Below are positions 10,062-18,176 of a DNA stretch of 64,000 bases, one piece after another. How positions within the stretch are numbered: position 1 is the first letter of the stretch; every line of letters begins with the position of its first letter. The DNA comes from Thiobacillus denitrificans DSM 12475. Its GTDB lineage: Bacteria; Pseudomonadota; Gammaproteobacteria; Burkholderiales; Thiobacillaceae. The stretch spans positions 24,722 through 88,721 of the forward strand of contig NZ_AQWL01000009.1 in NCBI RefSeq assembly GCF_000376425.1, written 5' to 3'. The notes beneath the pieces were generated by a model, which had not been told where the DNA came from, did no database searches, and was given only the letters and a program-made list of their open reading frames with translations. A program made the position numbers and the translations under genes.

Positions 10062-10203
10062 AGAGCGCCCGCGAAGCGGGCTTCAAGTCAAAAGTTACAA
10101 GTTGCAAGTTGCAAGTTTCGAGCGAAACAAACGGCTGCACGCCCTGCCACGAACATCTTGTAACTTGAATCTTGCAACTTGAAGCCCGAGCAGCGGGCGC
10201 TCT
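10062..10203. repeat. Heptad-repeat element A, with extended terminal inverted repeats
   Basis: Left arm of CAAGTTN heptads (about 10083-10118), a core that, read on the minus strand, contains GTTCGTGGCAGGGC, and a right arm (about 10157-10183) of AACTTG heptads. The arms are enclosed by longer inverted termini: AGAGCGCCCGC...GCGGGCTTCAAG on the left and CTTGAAGCCCG...GCGGGCGCTCT on the right. The right terminus overlaps the epsA stop codon (10202-10204). The same right terminus occurs in element B. Confidence 0.75.
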
Positions 10204-10978
10204 ATTCCTTGTTGCGTATGGCCTGCGCGCGCAGGAAGCCCAGCCCGATCGCCTTGGCGACGGCCTGGCCGCGGGTGCGGACGACGAGTTTCTTCATCGC
10301 GTGGCGCAGGTGGTTCTTGACGGTGAGCATCGACAGGCCAAGAATGGCGGCGATTTCGTCGTTGGTCTTGCCTTCGCGAACCCAGGTGAGCACTTCGACT
10401 TCGCGCGCGGTGATGAGCCCGACGGGACGCTCGCTATCGGTGCGGGTGCGCGCTTCGTTGGCGAGCACCCGCACCAGGGTTGCCAGCAGGTGCGGCAGCA
10501 GGATGTCGAGATAGAGCGCGAGGCGGCCATCGAAAGGCACCCGCACGCGTGAAAAACTGGCGTACCCCCTGATCTGGCCGTTGATCCAGCTCATGCCGTG
10601 AAAGGCGACGTTTTTCAGTTCCAGATCGCTCAGTCGGGCATGCCAGCCACCGGCCTCGTCCTTATGCGCGGCGATCATGCGCGGCTCGCCGAAGGCCTGC
10701 CATTCCTGCGACAACTGGTTGATCAGGCCGTTTCCGGGATGAATGACGCGCTGGTAATGATCGTCCTTGAAATAGCGACAGGCGGTGAAGCGCTCGTGCA
10801 GCAGAAAACCGCTTTCATCCGCCAGTCCACACAGCAGGATTTCATGGGGAATGAGCGACTGCACCGGGCCGTGCACCCAGCTGAAAAAATGATGGCGCTG
10901 CGTCACCCGCCGCGAGGCGATCAGGATGCGCGCCAGATGGCCGCATTCTTCGTCGGTCAATTCATTGGTGTTGTGCAT
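10202..10978 (-). CDS. epsA: LuxR-type regulator EpsA of the XrtB exopolysaccharide locus
   Basis: 258 residues from ATG 10978, chosen for the good upstream AAGGGGAGC; an upstream in-frame extension lacks such a site. The N-terminal about 170 residues form a sensor-like domain with no recognisable response-regulator phosphoacceptor. The C-terminus is a LuxR/GerE helix-turn-helix (ITAREVEVLTWV...KTNDEIAAILGLSMLTVKNHL). This layout matches the EpsA regulator found with exosortase-B loci in betaproteobacteria (family knowledge). It is divergent from the EAL/GGDEF gene, with element B between them. Probable role: transcriptional control of exopolysaccharide and PEP-CTERM genes; target sites not identified. 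Confidence 0.82.
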   Translation of the reverse strand: MHNTNELTDEECGHLARILIASRRVTQRHHFFSWVHGPVQSLIPHEILLCGLADESGFLLHERFTACRYFKDDHYQRVIHPGNGLINQLSQEWQAFGEPRMIAAHKDEAGGWHARLSDLELKNVAFHGMSWINGQIRGYASFSRVRVPFDGRLALYLDILLPHLLATLVRVLANEARTRTDSERPVGLITAREVEVLTWVREGKTNDEIAAILGLSMLTVKNHLRHAMKKLVVRTRGQAVAKAIGLGFLRAQAIRNKE

Positions 10979-11035
10979 GGAGCTCCCCTTGGGCGGCGAG
11001 CATAGGCGTGGGCAATGACAGCGGCATGACATTTG

Positions 11036-11150
11036 CAGGATTCAAGATACAAGTCGCCAGGTGTTCGTGGCAGGGCTGAAAGCCGCTTGCTTCGCTTGAA
11101 TCTTGCAACTTGAATCTTGTAACTTGAAGCCCGCTTCGCGGGCGCTCTGC
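11036..11150. repeat. Heptad-repeat element B
   Basis: A short left arm (ATTCAAGATACAAG), a core GTTCGTGGCAGGGCTGAAAG then CCGCTTGCTTCGC, and a right arm TTGAATC-TTGCAAC-TTGAATC-TTGTAAC-TTGAAGC. It ends with the same GC-rich terminus (AAGCCCGCTTCGCGGGCGCTCT-like) as element A. It fills most of the 235-bp divergent intergenic region between epsA and the EAL/GGDEF gene. Confidence 0.75.
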
Positions 11151-11213
11151 TGTTCACACGCGCGTAACGCTGGCGGTCTATCGTCCACCAACCCCCATTC
11201 CCATACCTTCCCC

Positions 11214-13055
11214 ATGAGCCATGAAGAGTTGCGCCTGCATCTGGATCACATCCTGGCAAACGCGCGATTGATGACCTTGCTGCAGCCGATCCTCAACCTG
11301 GTCGACGGGCGGGTGATGGGCTACGAGGCGCTGTCGCGCGGGCCGTCCAACAGCCCGCTGCATGGGCCGCAGGCGCTGTTCCGCGTGGCCGAGCAGCACG
11401 GCCGGCTGGCGGCGCTCGATTGGGCCTGCATGCGCACGGCGCTGAGGACCTTCGCGCGGCTGAAACTGCCGGGCCAGCTGTTCGTGAATCTGTCGCCCGG
11501 CAGCCTGCTCGACGCGTCCTTCGCCCCGGTCGCAGTATTGGCGGCGCTGAACGACGCAGGCCTGGCCAGCAGCCAGGTGGTGATCGAAATCACCGAAAGC
11601 GCACCCGCGATCGACTACGCGCAATTGCGGCAGGTCGTCGCCAGATTGCGCACAGCCGGGATCGAGGTGGCCCTGGACGATCTGGGCGAGGGGTTTTCCA
11701 GCCTGCGGTTGTGGTCGGAGGTGAAGCCGGCTTTCGTCAAGATCGACAAGCATTTCATTTCCGGGATACACCAGGACCCCCACAAGGTCCAGTTCGTGCG
11801 GTCGATCAAGCTGCTGGCCGAAGGCGCGCATTCCCTGGTCATTGCCGAAGGCGTGGAAAGCACGTCCGAACTCGCGGTACTGAAAGACCTGGGCATCCGT
11901 TATGCGCAAGGCTATCTGATCGGCCGCCCCTCGCCGGTGCCGGTCCGGCTGCCGTCGCGCGAAGTGCAGGCATGCCTGCAATCCGGCACGGTCAGCGTGT
12001 TTCCCATGCCGCAAAGAAATGACGGCCTGCACGTATCGGCCAAAAGGCTGGTGATGTCCGCGCCGTCGGTGAGCCCGCAGACGGCCAGCCAGGACGCGCT
12101 TGAGCTGATGATGCAGCATCCCGACCTGCATGCGGTGGCTGTGGTGGACGACGGCATTCCGGTCGGCATCCTCCATCGCCCCGCCCTGCTCGACCAGTTC
12201 ATCACCCTGTACGGGCGCGAACTGCATGGCCGCAAACCCTGCCGCGACCTGATGGACGGCGACCCGCTGATCGTCGACAAGGCCACGCGCATGGCCGAGC
12301 TGTCGGAACTGGTGGTGAAAAAAGGCAAAACGGCCTTCACCCAGGGGTTCATCATTACCAGCGAAGGGCGCTACCTGGGGATGGGGTCGGGTTTCGACCT
12401 GATGCGCGAAGTGACCGAAATGCAGCTCGTCGCCGCGCGCTATGCCAACCCGCTCTCCGGCCTGCCTGGCAACGTTCCGCTCCAGGAGCACATGGAACGT
12501 CTGCTCACCAACGAACAGACCTTCGTCACCGCCTATTTCGACCTCGACCAGTTCAAGCCCTACAACGACGTCTACGGCTTCCGCCGCGGCGACGACATCA
12601 TCCAGCTGCTGGCGCGGATCATGCGCGAAAGCTGCAATCCCGAACTCGATTTCGTCGGCCACATCGGCGGAGACGATTTCGTCGTGCTGTTTCAGAGTCT
12701 CGACTGGGAAGTGCGCTGCCACGGCATGCTGGCCCGCTTCGACCGCGAATGCCGGACCCTGTTCAACCCCGAGCACGTGGCAGCCGGCGGCTACCGCAGC
12801 GAAGACCGCCGCGGCACCATGACTTTCCATGCGCTGGTGTCGCTGTCCATCGGCGCCGTCCTGGTCGACCCCACCCATTTCCACCAGTATCAGGAAGTCG
12901 CGCGCGCCGCCACCGAAGCCAAGCGCATGGCCAAGCGCACCGATGGCAGCATCCTGTTCATCGACCAGCGCAGAATGCCGTCCGGGCGCAAGCTGGCATC
13001 GGATGAAAACAAGCTGGCGCCGGATGAAGACCTGCCCCTGGCGAATTGCGCCTGA
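11214..13055 (+). CDS. EAL-CBS-GGDEF cyclic-di-GMP protein
   Basis: 613 residues, cytosolic, no membrane segment. Order: EAL domain (about 1-250; EALSRG at 38-43, NLSP, EITES, LDDLGEG, KIDKHFI, IAEGVE, QGYLIGRP), a CBS-pair region (about 275-395, ending near GYLIGR-distal ...TQGFIITSEGRYLGMGSG), then a GGDEF domain whose signature is GGDDF. The EAL metal and catalytic residues look present, so phosphodiesterase activity is plausible. GGDDF departs from GG(D/E)EF, so cyclase activity is doubtful. Start is ATG 11214; the frame remains open further upstream but that part reads through heptad repeats. Divergent neighbour of epsA. Confidence 0.85.
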   Translation: MSHEELRLHLDHILANARLMTLLQPILNLVDGRVMGYEALSRGPSNSPLHGPQALFRVAEQHGRLAALDWACMRTALRTFARLKLPGQLFVNLSPGSLLDASFAPVAVLAALNDAGLASSQVVIEITESAPAIDYAQLRQVVARLRTAGIEVALDDLGEGFSSLRLWSEVKPAFVKIDKHFISGIHQDPHKVQFVRSIKLLAEGAHSLVIAEGVESTSELAVLKDLGIRYAQGYLIGRPSPVPVRLPSREVQACLQSGTVSVFPMPQRNDGLHVSAKRLVMSAPSVSPQTASQDALELMMQHPDLHAVAVVDDGIPVGILHRPALLDQFITLYGRELHGRKPCRDLMDGDPLIVDKATRMAELSELVVKKGKTAFTQGFIITSEGRYLGMGSGFDLMREVTEMQLVAARYANPLSGLPGNVPLQEHMERLLTNEQTFVTAYFDLDQFKPYNDVYGFRRGDDIIQLLARIMRESCNPELDFVGHIGGDDFVVLFQSLDWEVRCHGMLARFDRECRTLFNPEHVAAGGYRSEDRRGTMTFHALVSLSIGAVLVDPTHFHQYQEVARAATEAKRMAKRTDGSILFIDQRRMPSGRKLASDENKLAPDEDLPLANCA

Positions 13056-13154
13056 CGCCTGCATCGTGCGCTATCTCCGCCCGGGCTCAGTCTGCGCGCC
13101 ACTGAACGGCGCAGGCCTGGGCGAGCAGGCAGGCGCGCCCAGGCGACAAAGCGC

Positions 13155-13682
13155 TCAGATGAAACGGCGGCGCGATACCATGAACCCGACCAGGCCCATA
13201 CCCGCCAGCAGCATGACGTAGGATTCCGCTTCGGGAATCGGCGCGGCGGCCAGCGCGCCGCCGTAGCTGCCGCCGAGCGTGCCGCTCACCTCGCCGGACA
13301 CGACGAACTGGTAGCCCATGGCGGCGGCCAGACTGGCGGCGATCGACAGGGTGTGGTTGATCGGCGTATCGTCGAACGCGATGACGTTGTCGGCGCTGTC
13401 CTTGAAAGCGATCATGAAATTGCTGATCTGGAATTCCTGTCCGGCGAACTGCGCAATGTCGAGGTTGATGGTGACCGCGGTGCCCACCGTGGTAGAGAGT
13501 GGCAGGATGTCGAACGTGTAGATATCGTTGATCACCGATCCGGCAGTAAAGCTGTTGCCGATGCTGACGGTCTGGCCGCTCAGGTTGCCGAGATATCCGG
13601 GCGTGGCGGCCGCGGCAGAACCCATGGCGGAGGCCAGCGAGAACGCCAGCAGCGTTTGCACGAATTTCATGAAGCACTCCAA
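13155..13682 (-). CDS. PEP-CTERM sorting domain protein (second)
   Basis: 175 residues. Signal peptide MKFVQTLLAFSLASAMGSAAA, a compact beta-rich body (about 25-140) and the C-terminal signal PIPEAESYVMLLAGMGLVGF followed by MVSRRR. Start ATG 13682 has GGAGTGCTTC just upstream, the same leader style as the other PEP-CTERM genes. It stands alone on the minus strand, converging with the EAL/GGDEF gene. Function beyond being an exported XrtB substrate is unknown. Confidence 0.88.
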   Translation of the reverse strand: MECFMKFVQTLLAFSLASAMGSAAAATPGYLGNLSGQTVSIGNSFTAGSVINDIYTFDILPLSTTVGTAVTINLDIAQFAGQEFQISNFMIAFKDSADNVIAFDDTPINHTLSIAASLAAAMGYQFVVSGEVSGTLGGSYGGALAAAPIPEAESYVMLLAGMGLVGFMVSRRRFI

Positions 13683-13995
13683 ATAAAACAGACCGATAGA
13701 TATAGCGCGTGATCGACTGGCAACCGGCCGCCCGCATCTGCTGCGCTTCTCCCAAAGCTGCGCGGGTCCTGGTGTTTCCGGCCCCGCCTCGCGACGGGTG
13801 TGGCTTTTCAGTACGCAGGCAGTGTGGCGCAGCGATGTTGCAGCCGGTGGTGGCCGCGGCGCTGCGGATATGGCACGTTCGGGCCAATGGGCCGCGCCGC
13901 CATGGCATCCGGACCATGCGGGTTTGCCTGCACTGTCATATGCGCCTCATCTTGCGGGGTAAGGATGAGGCTCCGGTCAAATCAGGTGAAATGCC
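13683..13995. other. Non-coding interval with an 8-bp-stem hairpin
   Basis: About 310 bp with no supported gene. A perfect hairpin GCCTCATC...GATGAGGC lies at 13944-13971, 12-nt loop, just upstream of the small plus-strand reading frame at 13996, where it could act on that message. A TGGCACG-like half sigma-54 motif near 13873 lacks the TTGC element. Confidence 0.45.
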
Positions 13996-14238
13996 ATGGA
14001 CACGAAAAACGGGATACGCGAAGCGCAGGCCCACCCGCTGGCGGAGGAAGCACGGCACGAACCCGGCGACGCACTGCCCGACGAGCACGACGACTACGCC
14101 GAACAATGCGATTACGCCGGCTGTTATCCGTGGCTGGCGGACGTCATCCGTGCCCAGCTGCGCCACAGAGCGGCCCTCAATGGCCTGCAGGGTGACGATG
14201 CGGCCGGGGAAGACGATTTACCGTACTGGACCGTCTGA
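13996..14238 (+). CDS. Small acidic hypothetical protein
   Basis: 80 residues, strongly acidic with clustered D/E (DEHDDYAEQCDYAGCYPWL), no signal peptide or membrane segment. ATG 13996 follows AGGTGAA at a good distance, and no annotated gene lies opposite it, which is why it is kept. No family recognised. It could be spurious: it is short and isolated between two minus-strand PEP-CTERM genes. Confidence 0.35.
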   Translation: MDTKNGIREAQAHPLAEEARHEPGDALPDEHDDYAEQCDYAGCYPWLADVIRAQLRHRAALNGLQGDDAAGEDDLPYWTV

Positions 14239-14284
14239 CGGAATCCGCCCCGCGATACACCCGGCATCCTGCGTCCTGCACCGC

Positions 14285-14313
14285 CAAAAAAAGACCCGCC
14301 GTGAGGCGGGCCA
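14285..14313 (-). terminator. Intrinsic terminator after the third PEP-CTERM gene
   Basis: On the minus strand GGCCCGCC-TCAC-GGCGGGTC is followed by an uninterrupted run of seven T. The stem is 6-8 bp with one mismatch. It lies about 150 bp past the stop of the 14461-15159 gene. Confidence 0.75.
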
Positions 14314-14460
14314 AGGATGCGCGTGAACGCATTGGATGAAACTCGACCCGCGCCATCGCTGGTCAGGCGACGCCGTTCGGGCGGCTCACGCCGGGCTGGC
14401 GGCGCAGCGCGCCGCTGCCGGTTTTCGTTGTATCGCTGCCGGGTTTTACTTCCGCCTGGC

Positions 14461-15159
14461 TTATTTTCGCGCGGCGCGGCGACGCAGCGCCGCCCAGCCG
14501 ACCAGACCCAGGCCCGCGAGCATCATGGCGTAGGTATCGGCTTCGGGCACCGGGGTGACCGCGACGGTACCCACGCTCAGGCCGGCAAATTTCTTCTCGA
14601 TGAAAGCCAGCGAGACGGGGTTCGAGGTCGATGCCAGCAGCAGGTTTTCCACGGTGACGTTGAGCACGCGCGCATCCAGGGCGGACACGTTGGCCGATGC
14701 CGTCGCGGTCCAGTTGTGCGTGGGTAGGCCGGGCGTGGTCAGCGGCACCGTCGGGGCGATACCGGTCGTCATGTCGGCCAGTGGCGCGGCGACGTCGAAG
14801 ACGCGAATCTGGCCGCCGACATCGACCGTGCCGCCGCTGCCAAGCAGCAGGTAATCGCCGCGCTCGACCAGATCGAGCGTGTTGAATGCGTAGCCCGAAC
14901 GCGCCGTCAGCGTGACGTTGATCGTGGCATTGGCGAGGGAAAAACCCGCGCCGTTGGACGACTGCGCATCGAAGGCCGTGGGGGTGAAGTACAGCGTATC
15001 GCCGGACACGCTGGCCGGGCCGAACAGACCGAGCCAGGCGTCATCGAAGCTGAAATCGACCGTGCTTCCGGACAGGGTGACGGGGGCTGCAGCCGCACCG
15101 CCAGAGAGGGCCTGACCGAGCACGAACATGCCTGCGGCCAGAAGATTCACGCGCTTCAT
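14461..15159 (-). CDS. PEP-CTERM sorting domain protein (third; paralogue of the fifth)
   Basis: 232 residues from ATG 15159 (AAGGAGTCAATC upstream); a longer in-frame extension exists but has no signal peptide. Signal peptide MKRVNLLAAGMFVLGQALSGGAAAA, body, then PVPEADTYAMMLAGLGLVGW and ALRRRAARK. The body aligns by eye along its length with the protein at 45820-46542: TVDFSFDDAWLGLFG against TVSFTFDSGLSGLFG, NVTVENLLLA against NVTIENILLA, and AFIEKKFAGL against AFIEKKFAAL. These are duplicated or co-inherited members of one family. Function unknown. Confidence 0.9.
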   Translation of the reverse strand: MKRVNLLAAGMFVLGQALSGGAAAAPVTLSGSTVDFSFDDAWLGLFGPASVSGDTLYFTPTAFDAQSSNGAGFSLANATINVTLTARSGYAFNTLDLVERGDYLLLGSGGTVDVGGQIRVFDVAAPLADMTTGIAPTVPLTTPGLPTHNWTATASANVSALDARVLNVTVENLLLASTSNPVSLAFIEKKFAGLSVGTVAVTPVPEADTYAMMLAGLGLVGWAALRRRAARK

Positions 15160-15304
15160 GATTGACTCCTTCTTGTGTGTGCAGAGTGGAAAACCTGACG
15201 CTGTCGCCCCGTCCACCTGCTGTGCGGCACGACACCCGAAAACCGTTTGGCCCGCGCTTGCGGCCGGCCCGCCTGCCTGCCGGACATCCGGCAAACAAGG
15301 CTCA

Positions 15305-15774
15305 GCGCACGCCGAAGGGGAAGCGAAGATCGCAACGCCACGACGGCGTGCGCATGAGACGTCGCCGAACGGACGTTCGGACGACAAGGAGCGGACGGGA
15401 CGTGGGAGACGTCCGGTCCTGGCATCGATGAACGACGCCGACTGCTTTCACGCGCACTGCCTGCTGTTTTATTTACCGGGTCGGGCGCCGGTTCTGCGAC
15501 CGGTCTGACCTGCCCGTTTTTTTACAAGCTGTTATCTGCCTCGCGGCCTTCTCCTGCCGGATTGCCGCGAATGGAAACCCGCGTCCAGGCGCACGCCGAA
15601 CCGGAATCTGCAATGGGAATGTCCGCGCAGCACCGTTTCGGCGTGCGCGTGGGATGTCGTTGCACGAACCAACGACCACAGAATGCGGGTGCCCCCGGAG
15701 AGCGGGACGACCCTGGCGCCGATCCTCCGGCGCCTTACTGCTTTTCACGCGCACTGCTTGTTGCTTTATTGTGT
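15305..15774. repeat. Two degenerate direct copies of a structured non-coding unit
   Basis: Copy 1 is 15305-15475 and copy 2 is 15589-15774. Each begins with an inverted repeat (15305-15314 with 15344-15353, stem GCGCACGCCG; 15589-15600 with 15637-15648, stem GCGCACGCCGAA). Each ends with a closely similar tail (ACTGCTTTCACGCGCACTGC then a T-rich end; copy 2 has TTTTC and TTGTTG variants). No gene is supported anywhere in 15160-16072. The remainder of that gap holds the PEP-CTERM leader, a T7 run near 15519 and a palindrome at 15882-15903. Confidence 0.6.
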
Positions 15775-15881
15775 ACAGCTTGTCTGCCGCGGCGCTCCGA
15801 ATCTGCTGTCCGGATGCTGCCTCGACTGGGGTGCATCCTACCGACCGAATATGTCAGGGCGTCGGGTTGAAACGCAGTCCT

Positions 15882-15903
15882 GAATGAGCTTATCGGCTCA
15901 TGC
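15882..15903. other. Near-copy of the 5876-5897 palindrome
   Basis: GAATGAGC-TTATCG-GCTCATGC differs from the 22-bp palindrome at 5876-5897 at three positions and keeps a 6-bp stem. It lies 37 bp before heptad element C. Confidence 0.55.
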
Positions 15904-15939
15904 AAGCACAGGATGCAGGCTGCCCGTCGCCGCCTTAAA

Positions 15940-16064
15940 GGTTCAAGTTGCAAGGTGCAAGTTACAAAGGGGCCGTGGCCGGGCATAAAGCCGCTCGCTC
16001 TCCTTGCACCTTGCACCTTGCACCTTGAAACTTGAAACTTGAAACTTGCACCTTGAAACTTGAA
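15940..16064. repeat. Heptad-repeat element C
   Basis: Left arm TTCAAGTTGCAAGGTGCAAG..., core GGCCGTGGCCGGGCATAAAG then CCGCTCGCT, and a long right arm of TTGCACC/TTGAAAC heptads running to within 9 bp of the rhomboid start codon. The core is nearly identical to that of element D. Confidence 0.8.
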
Positions 16065-16072
16065 CCCGCCTC

Positions 16073-16666
16073 ATGCCGCCGATCACGCTCGCCCTCATCC
16101 TGCTGAATGTCCTGGTCTATGCGCTCGAACTTGTCACCGGGCCGGAGATCATCCGCGTCTTCGGGCTATGGCCGCCGGGGTCGGGCGGTGCGTTTCATGT
16201 CTGGCAGCTGGTCACCTACAGCTTTCTGCACGGCTCGCTCCTGCACCTGGGATTCAACATGGTCGCCATCTGGATGTTCGGCGCCGAGCTGGAACGCCGC
16301 TGGGGCGACCTGCGCTACCTGCTGACCTACCTGGTCAGCGTGGTCGTCGCCGCGATGACACAGATCGCCGTCAGCGGCTATTTCCTGCACGCCAGCGGAC
16401 CCGTCATCGGTGCCTCCGGCGGCGTGTTCGGCCTGCTGCTGGCCTACGCGATGTATTTCCCCAACCGCGTCATCGTCATCATTTTCCTGCCTTTCATCCG
16501 CATCCCCGCGCGCACCTTCGTGCTCGGCTACGGCGCCGTCGAACTGTTTCTGGGGATCACCAACACCACCGCCGGCGTCGCCCACTTCGCTCACCTGGGC
16601 GGGCTGTTCGGCGGCTGGCTCAGCGTGCAGTATTTCCGCGGACGCGGACTGTTCGGCAAGCGCTGA
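16073..16666 (+). CDS. Rhomboid-family intramembrane serine protease
   Basis: 197 residues, six predicted membrane helices. Catalytic serine in GASGG (Ser115) and catalytic histidine in AHLGG (His174), with HLGFNM (Asn62) for the oxyanion site; WR-type loop ERRWGDL present. Short bacterial rhomboid architecture with no extra domain. Start ATG 16073 lacks a Shine-Dalgarno because heptad element C runs up to it, so translation signals may have been altered by the repeat. Substrate unknown; proteolysis of exported proteins is a family-level inference. Confidence 0.9.
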   Translation: MPPITLALILLNVLVYALELVTGPEIIRVFGLWPPGSGGAFHVWQLVTYSFLHGSLLHLGFNMVAIWMFGAELERRWGDLRYLLTYLVSVVVAAMTQIAVSGYFLHASGPVIGASGGVFGLLLAYAMYFPNRVIVIIFLPFIRIPARTFVLGYGAVELFLGITNTTAGVAHFAHLGGLFGGWLSVQYFRGRGLFGKR

Positions 16667-16669
16667 ACA

Positions 16670-16762
16670 GGTTCAAGTTACAAGACTCAAGATTCAAGGT
16701 GGTCGTGGCCGTGCATAAAGCCGCTCGCTGCTCTTGAGCCTTGCAACTTGAACCTTGAACCT
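16670..16762. repeat. Heptad-repeat element D
   Basis: Left arm TTCAAGTTACAAGACTCAAG..., core GGTCGTGGCCGTGCATAAAG then CCGCTCGCTGCTC, right arm TTGAGCC-TTGCAAC-TTGAACC-TTGAACC. It fills the gap between the convergent rhomboid (stop at 16666) and galE (stop at 16768) genes. Confidence 0.8.
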
Positions 16763-16767
16763 GCCTT

Positions 16768-17784
16768 TCAGGCATACCCCTCCGGGTTGCCCGACTGCCA
16801 GCGCCAGGCATCCGCGCACATCCGCGGCAGGTCGTACACCGCGCGCCAGCCCAGGTCGCGCGCGGCGCGCGACGGATCGGCCCAGCATTGCGCGACGTCT
16901 CCGGGGCGGCGGTCGACGATGGCATACGGTACTTTTTTCCCGCTGGCCGTCTCGAACGCGCGCACCATGTCGAGCACGGAAACGCCGCGCCCGGTGCCGA
17001 GGTTCCAGGTATGAAGGCCGCCATGGTGCTGCAGCCGGTTCAGCGCCGCCACATGCCCGCGCGCCAGGTCGACCACGTGGATGTAGTCGCGCACCCCGGT
17101 GCCGTCGGGGGTCGGATAGTCGCCGCCGAACACGTTGAGGTGCGGGCGCCGGCCCACCGCCACCTGCGCCACGTAGGGCATCAGGTTGTTGGGGATGCCG
17201 CGCGGGTCTTCGCCGATCAGCCCCGACTCGTGCGCCCCCACCGGATTGAAATAGCGCAGCAGCGCAATATTCCAGCTCTCGTCCACGCGCGCGATGTCGC
17301 GCAGCATCTCCTCGATGAAAAGCTTGGAACGGCCGTAGGGATTGGTCGCCGACAGCGGGAAATCCTCGGTGATCGGCACCGTCGCCGGGTCGCCGTACAC
17401 CGTGGCGGACGACGAGAACACCACCGACTTCACCCCCGACTCGGCCATCACCTCGAACAGCGCAATGCTGCCCGCGATGTTGTTGTCGTAATACAGCAGC
17501 GGCTTTTCCACCGACTCGCCTACCGCCTTGAGTCCCGCGAAATGCACCACCGCGTCGATCGCATGGCGGGCGAACAAAGCGCGCAGCGCCGCACGGTCGC
17601 GGATGTCGCCCTGCACGAAGTCCACCTGCCGGCCCGCGATCTGTCCCACCCGTTCGAGCGATTTCAGGCTGCTGTTCGACAGGTTGTCGAACACCACCAC
17701 CGCGTGCCCTGCCGCCAGGCATTCCACTGCGGTATGCGAGCCGATATAGCCGGCGCCGCCGGTCAATAAAACCTTCAATTTCAC
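16768..17784 (-). CDS. galE: UDP-glucose 4-epimerase
   Basis: 338 residues, the usual length. Extended short-chain dehydrogenase: NAD-binding GGAGYIGSH at residues 9-17, FSSSATVYG catalytic serine/threonine region, and the YxxxK pair in NPYGRSKLF. Interconverts UDP-glucose and UDP-galactose in the cytosol, supplying galactose for the exopolysaccharide. It converges with the rhomboid gene and ends 6 bp from heptad element D. Confidence 0.95.
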   Translation of the reverse strand: MKLKVLLTGGAGYIGSHTAVECLAAGHAVVVFDNLSNSSLKSLERVGQIAGRQVDFVQGDIRDRAALRALFARHAIDAVVHFAGLKAVGESVEKPLLYYDNNIAGSIALFEVMAESGVKSVVFSSSATVYGDPATVPITEDFPLSATNPYGRSKLFIEEMLRDIARVDESWNIALLRYFNPVGAHESGLIGEDPRGIPNNLMPYVAQVAVGRRPHLNVFGGDYPTPDGTGVRDYIHVVDLARGHVAALNRLQHHGGLHTWNLGTGRGVSVLDMVRAFETASGKKVPYAIVDRRPGDVAQCWADPSRAARDLGWRAVYDLPRMCADAWRWQSGNPEGYA

Positions 17785-17828
17785 TCCCCTGTTTATTCTC
17801 GGGCCAGCATCCCGTTTATGCAGCCAAA

Positions 17829-18176
17829 CTATACAGCCCTGAATCGCCGACCGATTACATGGGTGGCAAGGATTCCAGTCAATACACCCAGCGTATCAGC
17901 CAACCAGTCATCCACGCCGGGCGAACGCCCCGGCAAAGCGAACTGATGCCATTCATCCCACCCGGCCAACAGCAGCCCGCCCACCAGCACCCATGGCCAG
18001 GCTCGGCGGCCCAGCCCCAGAACGAGCAGGCTGGCGAGAACCGCATACCAGGCCAGATGCGCGAGTTTGTCCCATGGCGGAGGGATCAAGCCGGCTGCCT
18101 CGGGCAGGCTGTTGCCCCACACGTACGCCGCCAGCAAAACCAGTGCTGTCAGCAATGCAAAGCGAGAGGCCGACAT
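17829..18176 (-). CDS. VanZ-like membrane protein
   Basis: 115 residues, about four membrane helices. Carries the VanZ-type pattern: [17 protein letters not shown] near residue 40 and [25 protein letters not shown] near residue 75. Its ATG directly follows the stop codon of the upstream transferase gene, so the two are translationally coupled. VanZ-like proteins are frequent near exosortase/EPS genes (family context), but their biochemical role there is not established. Confidence 0.8.
   Translation of the reverse strand: MSASRFALLTALVLLAAYVWGNSLPEAAGLIPPPWDKLAHLAWYAVLASLLVLGLGRRAWPWVLVGGLLLAGWDEWHQFALPGRSPGVDDWLADTLGVLTGILATHVIGRRFRAV

Noticed and set aside
11178-13064. Minus-strand frame of 628 codons
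   Set aside because: Antisense of the EAL-CBS-GGDEF gene; no domain, poor composition.
13870-13890. TGGCACG motif as a sigma-54 promoter
   Set aside because: The TTGC element is missing at the required spacing and no plus-strand gene with good support follows closely.
15128-15870. Short frames on both strands in the 15.2-16.0 kb gap
   Set aside because: None has a ribosome-binding site with a plausible product; the region is better explained by paired structured repeats.
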